Positions 11,465 through 23,692 of a DNA stretch of 64,000 nucleotides are shown here, in pieces; position 1 is the stretch's first letter; each line of letters opens with the position of its first letter. The notes under the pieces were generated by a model. It was not told where the DNA came from and did not search any database. It saw only the letters and a program-made list of their open reading frames with translations. A program made the position numbers and the translations under genes. Origin of the DNA: Eurosta solidaginis (Eukaryota; Arthropoda; Insecta; Diptera; Tephritidae); NCBI RefSeq assembly GCF_040869045.1, contig NC_090322.1:177272672-177336671 (forward strand), written 5' to 3'.

Positions 11465-11882
11465 ATACCCCCAGCGGGTAAGGGGGTAAGAATATACCCG
11501 CGGTAGGTATGTCTGTCGTAAGAGGCGACTAAAATACCAGATTAAAGGGGTGTGTAGCGCAACCCTTCAGGTTGCCAGCGCAATATATAGCTTCTCCAAA
11601 CCTAATTGTCAACCTCAGCTATCGGCGGCGAATCCTGTTTCACTAACAGACGAGGCTCTGGCGACCCCAAGCTTCTCATGGAACTTGGAGGTGGGGAGGA
11701 AGGTGATGGCCTGAAGGTTTAATGTTGCCACATAAATCGTTCCCGAGATGGTCGGGCTAGCACCTTAATGGTGCTGTGGTACCGAAGCGTACGGGATCTG
11801 TATCCGGCAAAGGACCATCACATCGATAACACTCACCAAAGCCTTCGGCAAGCAACCTTATCGCTACAACAACAACAACAAC
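11465..11882 (+). mobile_element. SINE-like repeat with CAA tail (copy 1)
   Basis: The conserved core includes GAATATACCCGCGGTAGGTA, GTCGTAAGAGGCGACTAAAA, GTTGCCAGCGCAATATATAG and CGTTCCCGAGATGGTCGGGC. It ends in GCTACAACAACAACAACAAC at 11,862-11,881. A second copy lies at 22,640-23,005. The (CAA)n end is shared with the Jockey-like LINE that ends at 54,372, which would let that LINE mobilise it (inference). I found no clear tRNA-type A and B boxes, so a 5-prime-deleted LINE or another non-autonomous retroelement is an alternative. Confidence 0.65.
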
Positions 11883-11884
11883 AG

Positions 11885-12640
11885 GAGAAATGTGCATCAA
11901 AATGGCGCCACGTGCGCGACTTTGGCTCGTATCTTTGATATGCGGGCGGCACAGCAACCAACCAATCAATGATATACCTAGCGGGAGATTAATAGCCTCA
12001 TCACTTGAACGTAAGACCTACCTCTATACTACATCGACCTCTCCGGAGTCACTATATACAATTTTCATTAATGAACAGCCACCTACCGTTGGCACCAAGA
12101 AAATGTTCACAAATTTATGAAAGAACCTTACTATCGTTTACTCTGTTTCCACGATTACTCAACGAATCCCAACGTGGACTCTGAGGGCAGTTAGAGCTTG
12201 TTAGTTGTCTGTTGAGGAATAATTTTATTATTCACAGCGACTACGATATCAAGAAAAGTTTTGAACGGTCTTCACCACTAGCCTCATGTTTTGCCTCCTT
12301 CTCTAGACCTTCAAGGCCAATAAAGAGAACGCGGTGTTATATTCTTTTTGAGTTGATAAATTGACACCACGCCCAAAAGCTGGATTCTCATAATAGTAAA
12401 GAGTGAAATAATGGAATTATTCAAAGCTGAAACTATCTTCACCCATTCTTAAAGCCCAGAGAGAGGACAGTAGTTATATATATTCTTCAGTCATAGTAGT
12501 GTATTTAATTAAAAATCAATTATATGTTCAAAGCTGAAATTAAATACAGAATTTAACGGTTTCCCAAATGTTAATTATCGATTAACAGTTTATTTTCGGT
12601 GTTGCCAATTCAAATTACTTTGATATTTCTTGGTTTTTCT
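11885..12640. other. No gene recognised
   Basis: A frame at 11,890-12,120 is open but has no recognisable domain and starts in the SINE tail. The rest is non-coding AT-rich DNA. Confidence 0.45.
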
Positions 12641-12785
12641 TTTTATACTCAGTTGAGCAGAGCTCACAGAGTATATTAACTTTGATTACATAACGGTTGG
12701 TTGTACAGGTATAAAAGAATCGAGATAGATATAGACTTCCATATATCAAAATCATCAGTATCGAAAAAAAATTCGATTGAGCCAT

Positions 12786-12822
12786 GTCCGTCCGTCCGTC
12801 CGTCCGTCCGTCCGTCTGTCCG
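12786..12822 (+). repeat. (GTCC)n microsatellite inside DINE-like copy A2
   Basis: Eight or nine tandem GTCC/GTCT units. The same position in every family A, B and C copy holds a shorter version, so it belongs to the element. Confidence 0.9.
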
Positions 12823-13980
12823 TTAACACGATAACTTGAGTAAATTTTGAGGTATCTTGATGAAATTTGGTATGTAGATTCCTGGGCACTCATCTCAGAT
12901 CGCTATTTCAAATGAACGATATCGGACAATAACCACGCCCACTTTTTCGATATCGAAAATTTCGAAAAAGTGCGATAATTCATTACCAAATACGCATTAA
13001 GCGATGAAATTTGGTAGGTGAGTTAAGCTTATGACGCAGAATAGAAAACTAGTAAAATTTTGGACAATGGGCGTGGCACCGCCCACTTTTAAATGAAGGT
13101 AATTTAGAAGTTTTGCAAGCTGTAATTTGGCAGTCGTTGAAGATATCATGATGAAGTTTGGCAGGAACGTTAATCTTGTTACTTTATGTCTGCTTAATAA
13201 AAATTAGCAAAATCGGAGAACGACCACGCCCACTTTTTAAAAAAAATTTTTTTAAATTCAAATTTTAAAAGAAAAGTTAATATCTTTACAGCATATAAGT
13301 AAATTATGCCAAAATTCAACTCCAGTAATGATATGGTGCAACAAAATACAAAAATAAAAGAAAATTTCAAAATGGGCATGGCTCCGCCCTTTTTCATTTA
13401 ATTTGTCTAGGATGCTTTTAATGCCATAAGTCGAACAAAAATTAACCAATCATTGTTAAATTTGGTAGAGGCTTAGCTCCTAGGACGGTAACTATTTTCT
13501 GTGAAAAAGGGCGAAATCGGTTGAAGCCACGCCCAGTTTTTATACACAGTCGACCGTCTGTCCTTCCGCTCGGCCATTAACACGATAACTTGAGCAAAAA
13601 TCGATATATCTTTACTAAACTCAGTTCACGTACTTATCTGAACTCACTTTGTATTAGTGTAAAAAATGGCCGAAATCGGACTATGACCACGCCCACTTTT
13701 TCGATATCGAAAATTACGAAAAATGAAAAAAATGCCATAATTATATACCAAATACGAAAAAAGGAATGAAACATGGTAATTGTATTGGTCTATTGACGCA
13801 AAATATAACTTTAGAAAAAACTTGGTAAAATGGGTGTGACACCTAACATATTAAGTAGGATAAACTGAAAAAGTTTTGCAGGGCGAAATCTAAAGCCCTT
13901 GGAATCTTGGAAGGAATACTGTACGTGGTATTACATATATAAATAAATTAGCGATACCCGACAGATGATGTTCTGGATCA

Positions 13981-16320
13981 CACTGGTCCACATTTTGGTA
14001 GATATCTCGAAAACGCCTTCACATATACAACTAAGGGCCACTCCCTTTTAAAACCCCCATTAATACCTTTAATTTGATACCCATATCGTACAAACACATT
14101 CTAGAGTCACCCCTGGTCCACGTTTATGGCGATATCTCGAAAAGGCGTCCACATATAGAACTAAGGCCCACTCCTGTTTAAAATACTCATTAACACCTTT
14201 CATTTGATACCCATATCGTACAAACAAATTCTAGAGTCGCCCCTGGTCCACCTTTATAGCGATATTTCGAAAAGGCGTCCACCTTAAGAACTAAGGCCCA
14301 CGCCCTTTTAAAATACTCATTAACACCTTTCATTTGATACCCATATCGTACAAACAAATTCTAGAGTCACCCCTGGTCCACGTTTATGGCGATATCTCGA
14401 AAAGGCATCCACCTATAGAACTAAGGCGCACGCCCTTTTAAAATACTCATTAACACCTTTCATTTGATACCCATATAGTACAAACAAATTCTAGAGTCAC
14501 CCCTGGTCCACGTTTATGGCGATATCTCGAAAAGGCGTCCACATATAGAACTAAGGCCCACTCCTTTTTAAAATACTCATTAACACCTTTCATTTGATAC
14601 CCATATCGTACGAAAAAATTCTAGAGTCACCCCTGGCCCACCTTTATGACGATATTTCGAAAAGGCGTCCACCTATAGAACTAAGGTCCACGCCCTTTTA
14701 AAATACCCATTAACACCTTTCATTTGATACCCATATCGTACAAACAAATTCTTGAGTCACCCCTGGTCCACCTTTATGGCGATATTTCGAAAAGGCGTCC
14801 ACCTATAGAACTAAGGTCCACGCCCTTTTAAGATACTCATTAACACCTTTCATTTGATACCCATATCGTACAAACAAATTCTAGAGTCACCCCTGGTCCA
14901 CGTTTTTGGCGATATCTCGAAAAGGCGTCCACACATAGAACTAAGGCCCACTCCCTTTTAAAATACTCATTAACACCTTTCATTTGATACCCATATCGTA
15001 CAAACAAATTCTAGAGTCGCCCCTGGTCCACCTTTATGGCGATATCTCGAAAAGGCGTCCACATATAGAACTAAGGCACACTCCTTTTTAAAATACTCAT
15101 TAACACCTTTCATTTGATACCCATATCGTACGAAAAAATTCTAGAGTCACCCCTGGCCCACCTTTATGACGATATTTCGAAAAGGCGTCCACCTATAGAA
15201 CTAAGGTCCACGCCCTTTTAAAATACCCATTAACACCTTTCATTTGATACCCATATCGTACAAACAAATTCTTGAGTCACCCCTGGTCCACCTTTATGGC
15301 GATATTTCGAAAAGGCGTCCACCTATAGAACTAAGGTCCACGCCCTTTTAAGATACTCATTAACACCTTTCATTTGATACCCATATCGTACAAACAAATT
15401 CTAGAGTCACCCCTGGTCCACGTTTTTGGCGATATCTCGAAAAGGCGTCCACACATAGAACTAAGGCCCACTCCCTTTTAAAATACTCATTAACACCTTT
15501 CATTTGATACCCATATCGTACAAACAAATTCTAGAGTCGCCCCTGGTCCACCTTTATAGCGATATTTCGAAAAGGCGTCCACCTTAAGAACTAAGGCCCA
15601 CGCCCTTTTAAAATACTCATTAACACCTTTCATTTGATACCCATATCGTACAAACAAATTCTAGAGTCACCCCTGGTCCACGTTTATGGCGATATCTCGA
15701 AAAGGCATCCACCTATAGAACTAAGGCTCACGCCCTTTTAAAATACGCATTAATACCTTTAATTTTATAGCCATATTGTACAAACGCATTCTAGAGTCAC
15801 CCCTGGTCCACTTTTATAACGATATTCCGAAAAGGCGTCCACCTATAGAACTAAGGCCCACTCCCTTTTAAAACACTTATTAACACCTTTCGTTTGATAC
15901 CCATATTGTACAAACGCATTCTACAGTCAACCCTGGTCCACTTTTATAACGATATTCCGAAAAGGCGTCCACCTATAGAACTAAGGCCCACTCCCTTTTA
16001 AAATACTCATTAACACATATCATTTGATACCCATATAGTACAAACAAATTCTAGAGTCACCCCTGGTCCACCTTTATGGCGATATTTCGAAAACGCGTCC
16101 ACCTATAGAACTAAGGCCCACTCCTTTTTAAAATACTCATTAACACCTTTCATTTGATACCCATATAGTACAAACAAATTCTAGAGTCACCCCTGGTCCA
16201 TCTTTATGGCGATATCTCGAAACGGCGTCCATCTATAGAACTATGGCCCACTTCCTCTTAAAATACTCTTTAATACCTTCCATTTGATACACATGTCATA
16301 CAAACACATTCCAGGGTTAC
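13981..16320 (+). repeat. 130-bp satellite, 18 units with higher-order structure
   Basis: The marker CCTGGTCCA recurs every 130 bp from 13,981 to 16,191 without length change, giving 18 units in 2,340 bp. Each unit holds GATATCTCGAAAAGGCGTCC, AGAACTAAGGCCCACTCCC, TTTCATTTGATACCCATAT and ATTCTAGAGTCACCC. Shared variants show that units 5-8 match units 9-12 (a 520-bp block duplication) and units 3-4 match 13-14. Shorter arrays of the same unit occur in copies A3, A4 and A6. Confidence 0.95.
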
Positions 16321-16388
16321 CCTAGGTTCTTTTTACAACATGGTGATTTTCCCTTACTTTGTCTCCACAGCTCTTCCTTACTTGTTTT

Positions 16389-16857
16389 AATTTATCTTTT
16401 CTTTTGGCCAAAGTAATAAATCATTTGTTACCAATTCGCGTTTTTTTGCTTTTGCCGCATACAACTATACCTAAATACTTCCGTCAACAATGGCCAATAC
16501 AACAACAGCGAATACATCTTTAAATTGCACTCGTGCGTTGTTCAATGTATTGGAGCGTTTGGTTATAAAACTCAACTTTCAAATTATGCTCGTTTCGTTG
16601 TGTGAGTGCGACCGCGTATTGAATGCATTGGTAGTTGGCGTCGTCGGCGAAAATGTGCGCATTTACTCGCATAAAAGATATGTTCGTCAGGGCTGCCGAC
16701 TTCACATCGATTGGTACATTTCTACTTTATATTTTGTAAAATATTTTACACTTTGTTACATGAAATTTCATTAACGAAAACCATTTATTTTATAGTGGAA
16801 ATGCAGTTGTTTGTTCTAATTATGCAGAATGACTCTGTATGACCCATAATGAGTAAG
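16389..16857. other. No gene recognised
   Basis: A 94-codon frame at 16,490-16,774 has no recognisable domain; codons ending it translate AT-rich DNA. Nothing else is seen. Confidence 0.4.
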
Positions 16858-17221
16858 CTAAAAAAAAAAAAAAATGTAAGGCGCGATAACCTCCGAAGAG
16901 ATCTAAGGCCGAGCTTCTCTTCCAATTTGCGTCGTGCTCCTCTTGATTTTTTCCTACAAATTGGCCGGACGGGACCTACATGTTTTATGCCGACTCCGAA
17001 CGGCATCTGCAAGGCAGATGAGTTTTCACTGAGAGCTTTTCATGGCAGAAATACAATCGGAGCGCTTGCCAGACACTGCCGAGGGGCGACCCCGCTTAGA
17101 AAAATTTTCTTCTAATTGAAAAATCTTATTTCTAAAATTTTGATGTTGCTTTGCCCGGGAGTTGAACCCAGGGCATACGGTGTGATAGGCAGAGCACGCT
17201 ACCATTACACCACGGTGGCCG
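16858..17221 (-). mobile_element. tRNA-derived SINE, family 1 (copy S1)
   Basis: On the minus strand it starts with a tRNA-like head: GGCCACCGTGGTGTAATGGT with the A box TGGTGTAATGGTAGCGTG (about 17,214-17,197), then the B box GGGTTCAACTCC (about 17,172-17,161). The body follows with the hairpin CATCTGCCTTGCAGATG, the phrase GGAGAGAAGCTC in slightly varied form, and TTATCGCGCCTTACA, ending in an oligo-T run (poly-A on the plus strand, 16,858-16,874). Related copies lie at 31,628, 37,294 and 60,591. It is not a functional tRNA gene: the acceptor stem does not close and the body is fused on. Confidence 0.85.
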
Positions 17222-18838
17222 CTAACTTCATCTAAAAATATCGCAATTTCTTGAATAATGGTTCAGTATCGCCCTATATCAGCAAGTGATTGAAAAACTC
17301 CTGACTAAAAAACTTGTTTGAAGGACTTTTATATAAAATGTTTGTAAGAACAGTCTGTCTCCGAACGGTTTCCAAAAATGGCCTATCCAGATTACGGCTA
17401 AAGAGCGACTTATTTTAGATATTAGCTGTGTTTTTTTTTACATCTACAGACGTTTACGCTTAAACTTTATATGGACTGCTAAGCGTCAAACTTTAAATAC
17501 ACCACTGAAATTGCTGAACATAAAATTTGTACTGCTAAATTTCAATACGCATTATACTGAGATGTATCTGAAATATGTGTCTATGTTTCACCTCTACACT
17601 AATTCTATGTATCACTTCTTAAAATAGTGCGTGTCCACTATTCATCGCAACAGATTCAGCTATATGTTATACATTATGGCCACCAGAGGTTTGTGTCTCC
17701 GATTTTAGGTAAACCCTGTTCTGTAGCTACTTATTTAACCACTACCAATAGATGGATCTTCTAAGCATTATCTAAGCGAGGATTAGGGTTTTTTTTCACG
17801 CGCAAACGTAAACGTATACGCTTGTAAAAAAAAACACGGCTATTGTTGCAAAACCACCATATATATATGTGAACAAATGATACGTGAAAATTGAAAGAGG
17901 ACGATTCGGCCCAAAAAGTATTCTTGTTGGCACCTGTATTTGAAATAGGGGCAGGCAGATGCGCCACTGTCTTGGGAGGGGACATGTGAAGAGGAACTTA
18001 AACTCCCAATTTGCGTCAGGTATCACGAAACAGGTAAAGCTGGCGTGACTTCTTACCAAAGTCATACATACGGTTATGCACAACAAGTACAGTAAAGGAA
18101 TAAATTTAGGACAATACGAAGGGATACGACACTTTGTGAATACCCTAAATTTATTTTAATCCAATATAACACGTTTTTGAAAAATAATTCTGATATAAGT
18201 TGCTCTATGACTCTTCCTTTCTTCTTTTACATATCACTGATATTTATTATGCGTATTCGGCAGCCCTGATGGTCGTGCGTAGTGTGCCTGTATTTGTGTA
18301 TGAAGTGTATATGCTACGCAAAGTTCCATAAAATATGCTTGTATATGTAGGTCTATGTCCGATAATGCTTTCACTTTCAAAGGTATACGAACTTTTCTGT
18401 TTACAGCTCTGAGGTTCAAATCGTTTCTTTTGAGCAATTTGTGCGTTTATCGACTCTTTCTCATTCTCTGCTATCCCTACTTTCTTTCTCTCTGGTGATT
18501 ATAATTTTGACACTTCCTCAATTTGTTGCTCTTTCGTTGGCTTCTTCAATATTGCATGGTTGGTATTTTGTGTTTGGGGAATGGTTGGATTGGCGCTCAT
18601 GGATATACACGATTCAGGGGCGGCGTGTACATATGTATTTGTGTAGTTGCTGCAATTGTTGTTATTATTTTATGTTAGTTGGGATAAAATTGGGATTGAT
18701 ATGAATGTAAGAGTGTATGTGTGAAAGTGTGTTTGTACATTTGTCGTGTAAATATAATGTTGTAGCAATGATCAGCATGATCATGCCTTTACTTCCTTTA
18801 TATTAGGTCGGTTGAATGTTTGTGCGCTTTTCATACAA
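17222..18838. other. No gene recognised
   Basis: About 1.6 kb of AT-rich DNA. Open frames at 17,796-18,086 (minus) and 18,441-18,704 (plus) are hydrophobic translations of T-rich DNA without a domain. No splice or promoter pattern persuaded me. Confidence 0.45.
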
Positions 18839-18839
18839 A

Positions 18840-19692
18840 TCTTGCAATCGAGTTTTAAGTAACTTCTCATTGAGCTACAAACGTGAAACTTACACATAGG
18901 TTAAAACACCGTGACAATGCAACAAAAGGGGAAAATCCGTTAGGTGGCGCACGAATCGAAATAATTAGATAAGAATTTGAAAATTTTCAAACCAGCTTTT
19001 AAGTAAATTCTCGATGAGCTAGAGACTAGAAATTTCAAACCTAATTCAGAGGTCGATGACACGACACAAAAAGATTCGCTAGGGGCGGACGGGATGAGAT
19101 ACTTCGAAAAATCGTACGAAACGGAGGGAATTTTGGTATTGATTTTTATGTAAGTTCTCATTGAGCTACAACTGTAGAACTTCACAGATAGGATAAGACG
19201 CCGGGAAAATTTAAGAAAAGGAGAAAAAAATTCCGTTAGTTGGCGCACGGATCGAAATATTTAGATAAGAATTTGGAAATTTGGTGTTTTAAGATCGATT
19301 TTAAAGTAACTTCTCATTGAGCTACAAACATGGAACCTCAGAGACAGGTTAAGACACCGTCACAAAGAACAGAAAGAGAAAAAATTCCGTTAGGTGGCGC
19401 ATGGATCGAAAAAATTAGATAATAATTTGAAAATTTGAAAACCGGTTTTAAGTAATTTCTCGATGAGCTAGAGGCTAAAACTTTAGAGCTTAATTCAGAG
19501 GTCGATGAAAGCCGATGACGCAATACAAAAAGTCTCGCTAGTTTGCGCACGGGCTGAGATATTTATAAAAATCAAACAGGACGGAGGGAATTTCGTGATT
19601 GATTTTCATGTAAGTTCTCATTGAGCTACAAGCGTAAATATTAACAGATAAGTTAAGACACCGAGGAAATATAAGAAAAGGAGAAAATACAA
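18840..19692 (+). repeat. Trimeric tandem repeat, about 150-bp monomers
   Basis: Three related monomer types alternate twice. Type a has ACTTCTCATTGAGCTACAAA near 18,861 and 19,304. Type b has ATTCTCGATGAGCTAGAG near 19,005 and 19,455. Type c has AGTTCTCATTGAGCTACAA near 19,146 and 19,611. Like types lie about 443-465 bp apart, so the true unit is a trimer of roughly 450 bp. Shared phrases include CCGTTAGGTGGCGCA and GAAATTTAGATAAGAATTTG in variant forms. The last monomer is cut off where DINE-like copy A3 begins. Confidence 0.8.
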
Positions 19693-19701
19693 ATAAAATA
19701 A

Positions 19702-21648
19702 AACAAGTAAGGAAGGCTAAGTTCGGGTGTAACCGAACATTACATACTCAGCTCAGAGCTTTGGAGAAAAAATAAGGGGAAATCACCATGTAGGAAAATG
19801 AACCTAGGGTAACCCTGGAATGTGTTTGTATGGCATGGCCATCAAATGAAAGGTATTAAAGAGTATTTTAAAAAAGAGTGGCCATAGTTCTATAGATGGA
19901 CGCCATTTCAGAATATCGCCATAAAGGTGGATCAGGGGTGACCGTAGAATGTGTTTGTATGATATGGGTATGAAATTAAAGGTGTTAATGAGTATTTTAA
20001 AAGGGAGTGGGCCTTAGTTCTATAGGTGGACGCCTTTTCGAGATATCGCCATAAAGGTGGACCAGAGGTGACTCTAGAATGTGTTTGTACGATATGGGTA
20101 TGAAATGAAAGGTGTTAATGAGTATTTTAAAAGGGAGCGGGCCTTAGTTCGGTAGGTGGACACCTTTTCGAGATATCGGCATAATGGTGGACCAGGGTGA
20201 TTCTAGAGTGTTTTTGTACGATATGGGTATCAAACTAAAGGTATTAATGAGGGTTTTGAAAGGGGCTCTTAGTTGTATATGTGAAAGCGTTTTCGAGATA
20301 TCGACCAAAATGTGGACCAGGGTGACCCAGAACATTATCTGTCGGGTACCGCTAATTTATTTATATATGTAATACCACGGACAGTATTCCTGCCAAGATT
20401 CCAAGGGCTTTTGATTTCGCCCTGCAGAACTTTTTCATTTTCTTCTACTTAATATGGTAGGTGTCACACCCATTTTACAAAGTTTTTTCTAAAGTTATAT
20501 TTTGCGTCAATAAACCAATCCAATTACCATGTTTCATCCTTTTCTTCGTATTTGGGATAGAATTATGGCATTTTTTTAATTTTTTGTAACTTGCGATATC
20601 CAAAAAGTGAGCGTGGTCATAGTCGGATTTCCGCCATTTTTTGTACCAAGATAAAGAGAGTTAGAGAGGTCAGATAAGCACGTGAACTAAGTTTAGTAAA
20701 GATATATCAATTTTTGCGCAAGCTATCTTGTTAACGGCCGAGCGGAAGGGTAGATGGTCGACTGTGTATAAAAACTGGGCGTGGCTTAAACAGATTTCGC
20801 CTATTTTCACAGAAAACAGTTATCGTCATAGAATCTATGCCTCTACCACATTTCACAAGGATTGGTAAATTTTTGTTCGACTTATGGTATTAAAAGTATT
20901 CTAGACGAATTAAATGAAAAAGCGCGGAGCCACGCCCATTTGAAATTTTCTTTTGTTTTTGTATTTTGTTGCACCATATCATTACTGGAGTTGAATGTTG
21001 ACATAATTTGCTTATACACTGTAAAAATATTTAATATCTTGTTAAAATTTGTCTTAAAAATTTTTTTAAAATGTGCGCGTTCGTTATCTGGCTTTTCTAA
21101 TTTTTATTTAGCACACATACAGTCATAGGAGCAACGTTCCTGCAAAATTTCATCATGATATCTTCAACGACTGCCAAATTACAGCTTGCAAAACTTTTAA
21201 ATTACCTTCTTTTAAACGTGGGCGGTGTCACGCCCATTGTCCAACATTTTACTAATTTTCTGTTCTGCGTCATATGGTCAACCAACCTACCAAGTTTCAG
21301 CGCTTTATCCGTCTTGGGTAATTAATTATCGAACTTTTTCGGTTTTTCGAAATTTTCGATATCGAAAAAGTGGGCGTGGTTGTAGTCCGATTTCGTTCAT
21401 TTTAAATAGCGATCTGAGATGAGTGCCCAGGAACCTACGTACCAAATTTCATCCAGATACCTCTAAATTTAGTCAAGTTATCGTGTTAACGGACAGACGG
21501 ACGGACGGACATGGCTCAATAAATTTTTTTTTCGATACTGATGATTTTGATATATGGAAGTCTAAATCTCGATTCTTTTATACCTGTACAACCAACCGTT
21601 ATCCAATCAAAGTTAATATACTCTGTGTGCAAAGCACGGTAAGCAGAA
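19702..21648 (+). mobile_element. DINE-like element family A (copy A3)
   Basis: Left end AACAAGTAAGGAAGGCTAAG with hairpin GTTCGG/CCGAAC at 19721-19738. About four 130-bp units follow (19,800-20,335), then the CCACGCCC/GGGCGTGG body, a (GGAC)n tract near 21,491-21,512, and the right end with GTGC AAA GCAC at 21,627-21,637. The outer arm of the right hairpin is damaged. It lies in opposite orientation to A2. No protein is encoded; the frames at 20,862 and 21,423 are repeat translations. Confidence 0.85.
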
Positions 21649-21649
21649 T

Positions 21650-22068
21650 AAACACGATTTGGAACTTCGAAAATAATGCCTATGTTTTGTAGACTAGCAT
21701 CGAAAAACGGGGAAATATTTTTTGATTATGGATCAATCTGTTCAAAAAAGTTGGTTGGTTCCACTATGCAGTATTTATGTTCTTTAAAATGTATTTACTT
21801 GATCAACTTAGCGAGATCAGCACTTTTTGCTTTTCTAGTCTCCTCTTACTTTACTCAGCGAGTTATTCATCTTTGTGCGAGTATTTTACTCACATACAAA
21901 CAATATTTTCCGACATAAACACTTTTTAGTTGCTGGGTCAACGACCGTTGCTACGTCGCGATTTGGAGACTGCGCGGTCGCCTTCGCTGTCCATACTCGA
22001 TGGTAGCAAAAATTTTTGAATATAAAGATATTGCATGCGCGAACTTCGGTGGAAAGCAGCGGAGCGTA
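21650..22068. other. No gene recognised
   Basis: An 80-codon frame at 21,676-21,918 has no recognisable domain. GC-richer DNA around 21,940-22,000 has no structure I can name. Confidence 0.4.
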
Positions 22069-22296
22069 ACAAAATTCTAGTAGGTCACTTTCACCACACC
22101 AAAAACTTTAACACAATTTTTAACATAATTTAAGCACAGAAATACACTGATTAGTTTTAGTGAGTAAAAGTTAAAATTCTGAACACATTAGCTGAATAAA
22201 AAGTCTACAAATAATTATTAAATAACAAATACAGACAGTGGTAGTTTAACAAATTCTGCTGTGGTAAGTGGTGAATGTGACCTACTAGAATTTTGT
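22069..22296. mobile_element. MITE-like element with 29-bp inverted repeats
   Basis: Left arm 22,069-22,097 (ACAAAATTCTAGTAGGTCAC...) and right arm 22,268-22,296 are reverse complements over 29 bp with one mismatch. The 170-bp interior is AT-rich and non-coding. No convincing target duplication flanks it, so the superfamily is unknown. Confidence 0.65.
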
Positions 22297-22639
22297 GAAG
22301 CTTGCCTCACACGATTTTTCGTCTATGCAATGTCTCTATATTATATCGTTTCTGATGGTAGTGGCAGGTAACGTTAACGTCAACGTTAACGACAGCGCCG
22401 AATCTAAAGTATTTATATGCAGTTTTCTGAATTGTTTTATTGTTGGCAGCAGGTTACATTCATTACTTGAAACAACTTTTCTTATTATTATTATTATTAT
22501 TTTTTCTTTGATAACAATTTTTGGCTTATTCTAAGTTTTTTAAAGTTTTATGCACATTGAATTGGTAGGTATATATGTACCCGTATGCAATATTTTCATA
22601 AATAGGTAGGCACACGTAACTATAGAAGACTACTCCCAG

Positions 22640-23005
22640 GTCAACCCCCAGCGTGTTATGGGGTCAGAATATACCCGCTGTAGGTATGCATGTCGTAAGA
22701 GGCGATTAAAAAACCAGATTCAAGGGCTGGTGTAGCACAACCCGTTCCGGTTGCCAGCGCAATATATAGCTTCTTTAAACCCAATTGTCAACCTAATCTA
22801 TCTGTGGCGAATCCTGTTTCATTAACAGTCGAGGCTGTGGCGGCCCGAACTACTCATAGATCTAAGGGGTTGGAGGGCGGTATGGCCAAGAAGGTCGCAC
22901 GTTGTCATAATAAATCGTTCCCGAGATGGTCGGGATTGGTACCGGAACGTATCGGATCTGCATCCGGCAAAGGACCATCAACATCGATAACACTCCCAGG
23001 TCAAA
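22640..23005 (+). mobile_element. SINE-like repeat of the CAA-tail family (copy 2, tail lost)
   Basis: It matches 11,465-11,840 in order: AGAATATACCCGCTGTAGGT, GTCGTAAGAGGCGATTAAAA, GTTGCCAGCGCAATATATAG, TCGTTCCCGAGATGGTCGGG and CCGGCAAAGGACCATCA. After GATAACACTCCC the sequence departs and the CAA tail is absent. The open frame at 22,804-23,094 runs through it and is not a gene. Confidence 0.7.
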
Positions 23006-23692
23006 AACTGATCAGATCAAGCAAGGAAGAACGCTGCAACGTGGGAATATTAGGGAAGGGAGTTTTTCGCAAACGGAACCGAAATCGGTATTAGAAATAT
23101 AAATTAATAAAAACAAAACCCAAGTCTCGGAGCTGAAACCGAATCTCTAAATCAACCCTGCCCCTATGGAAGATTATGTTCAATCCCGAATTTTATGTTC
23201 AAGTTTGTGCAATGCAAAATGCGATAAACACCCCTTGTGATACCAGTGTTCACGTTAGAAAAGGTGGAAATCTAGTGCGAAACCACTTCAGCAGGCTAGG
23301 CTTAAACACTCAGTGAGGTCAACAATGGCCATAGTGGGACAAAGTTTGCTTCATAAATACATCTACGCTTGGGTCTTACCACGTCAAACCTGTACCAATA
23401 CCAACAAAAGAAGTAGCGTCTCGTATTAGTACGCGATTTTCTGATGACGTGCATGGAAAACTGTTTACAGATTACAAATTAAGCGACCAGGTGTAATAAT
23501 AATGATCACTAGAAGTGTTTCCGAAACCACCCCATATGGACGACCTTTTTTAGGAGTACTGTTTTCTTATTTTTAGTATTTCGATGCAAATTTTGCCGGA
23601 TTTGAACCTGTTTCGGTATGTAGCAAGCAAACTGCCTCCTCACTATGGCGTAAAGGTTGGTCAACATATCATCTGTTTGTGTTTAGACCTAC
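23006..23692. other. No gene recognised
   Basis: No domain-bearing frame. One frame at 23,584-23,772 enters the MITE at its right and is not supported. Confidence 0.45.

Larger units (their letters stand above)
12641..16388 (-). mobile_element. DINE-like element family A with satellite core (copy A2)
   Basis: In reverse orientation to A1. It starts with the hairpin at 12644-12675 (TATACTC/GAGTATA outside, GAGC/GCTC inside), then a (GTCC)n tract, then a body with repeated CCACGCCCACTTTTT boxes and the sequence TCGATATCGAAAA. A tandem array of 130-bp units fills 13,981-16,320. The other end, CCTTACTTGTTTT at about 16,375-16,387, lacks the usual hairpin: a deletion joins GCTCT directly to TCCTTACTTG. 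There is no coding capacity. Confidence 0.85.

Noticed and set aside
11890..12120. 76-codon frame starting in the SINE tail
   Set aside because: Plausible composition, but it begins next to the CAA tract and has no recognised domain; not enough support.
13981..16320. Regular 130-bp array that could be taken for a CRISPR array
   Set aside because: The whole unit repeats, with no short repeat plus unique spacer pattern, no cas genes, and a eukaryotic transposon context.
16849..17115. 88-codon frame with NGICKADEFSLRAFHGRN
   Set aside because: It lies in the antisense strand of a tRNA-derived SINE and recurs wherever the SINE does.
17140..17221. Possible tRNA gene with A and B boxes (also at 31,628, 37,294 and 60,591)
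   Set aside because: The tRNA-like heads are fused to a shared 250-bp body and lack a closing acceptor stem, so they are SINEs.
18441..18704. 87-codon hydrophobic frame resembling a membrane protein
   Set aside because: It is a T-rich stretch read in a Leu/Phe/Ser frame; no other coding evidence.
22804..23094. 96-codon frame with KVARCHNKSFPRWSGLVPER
   Set aside because: It is a run through the SINE-like repeat; the other copy at 11,465 does not keep the frame.
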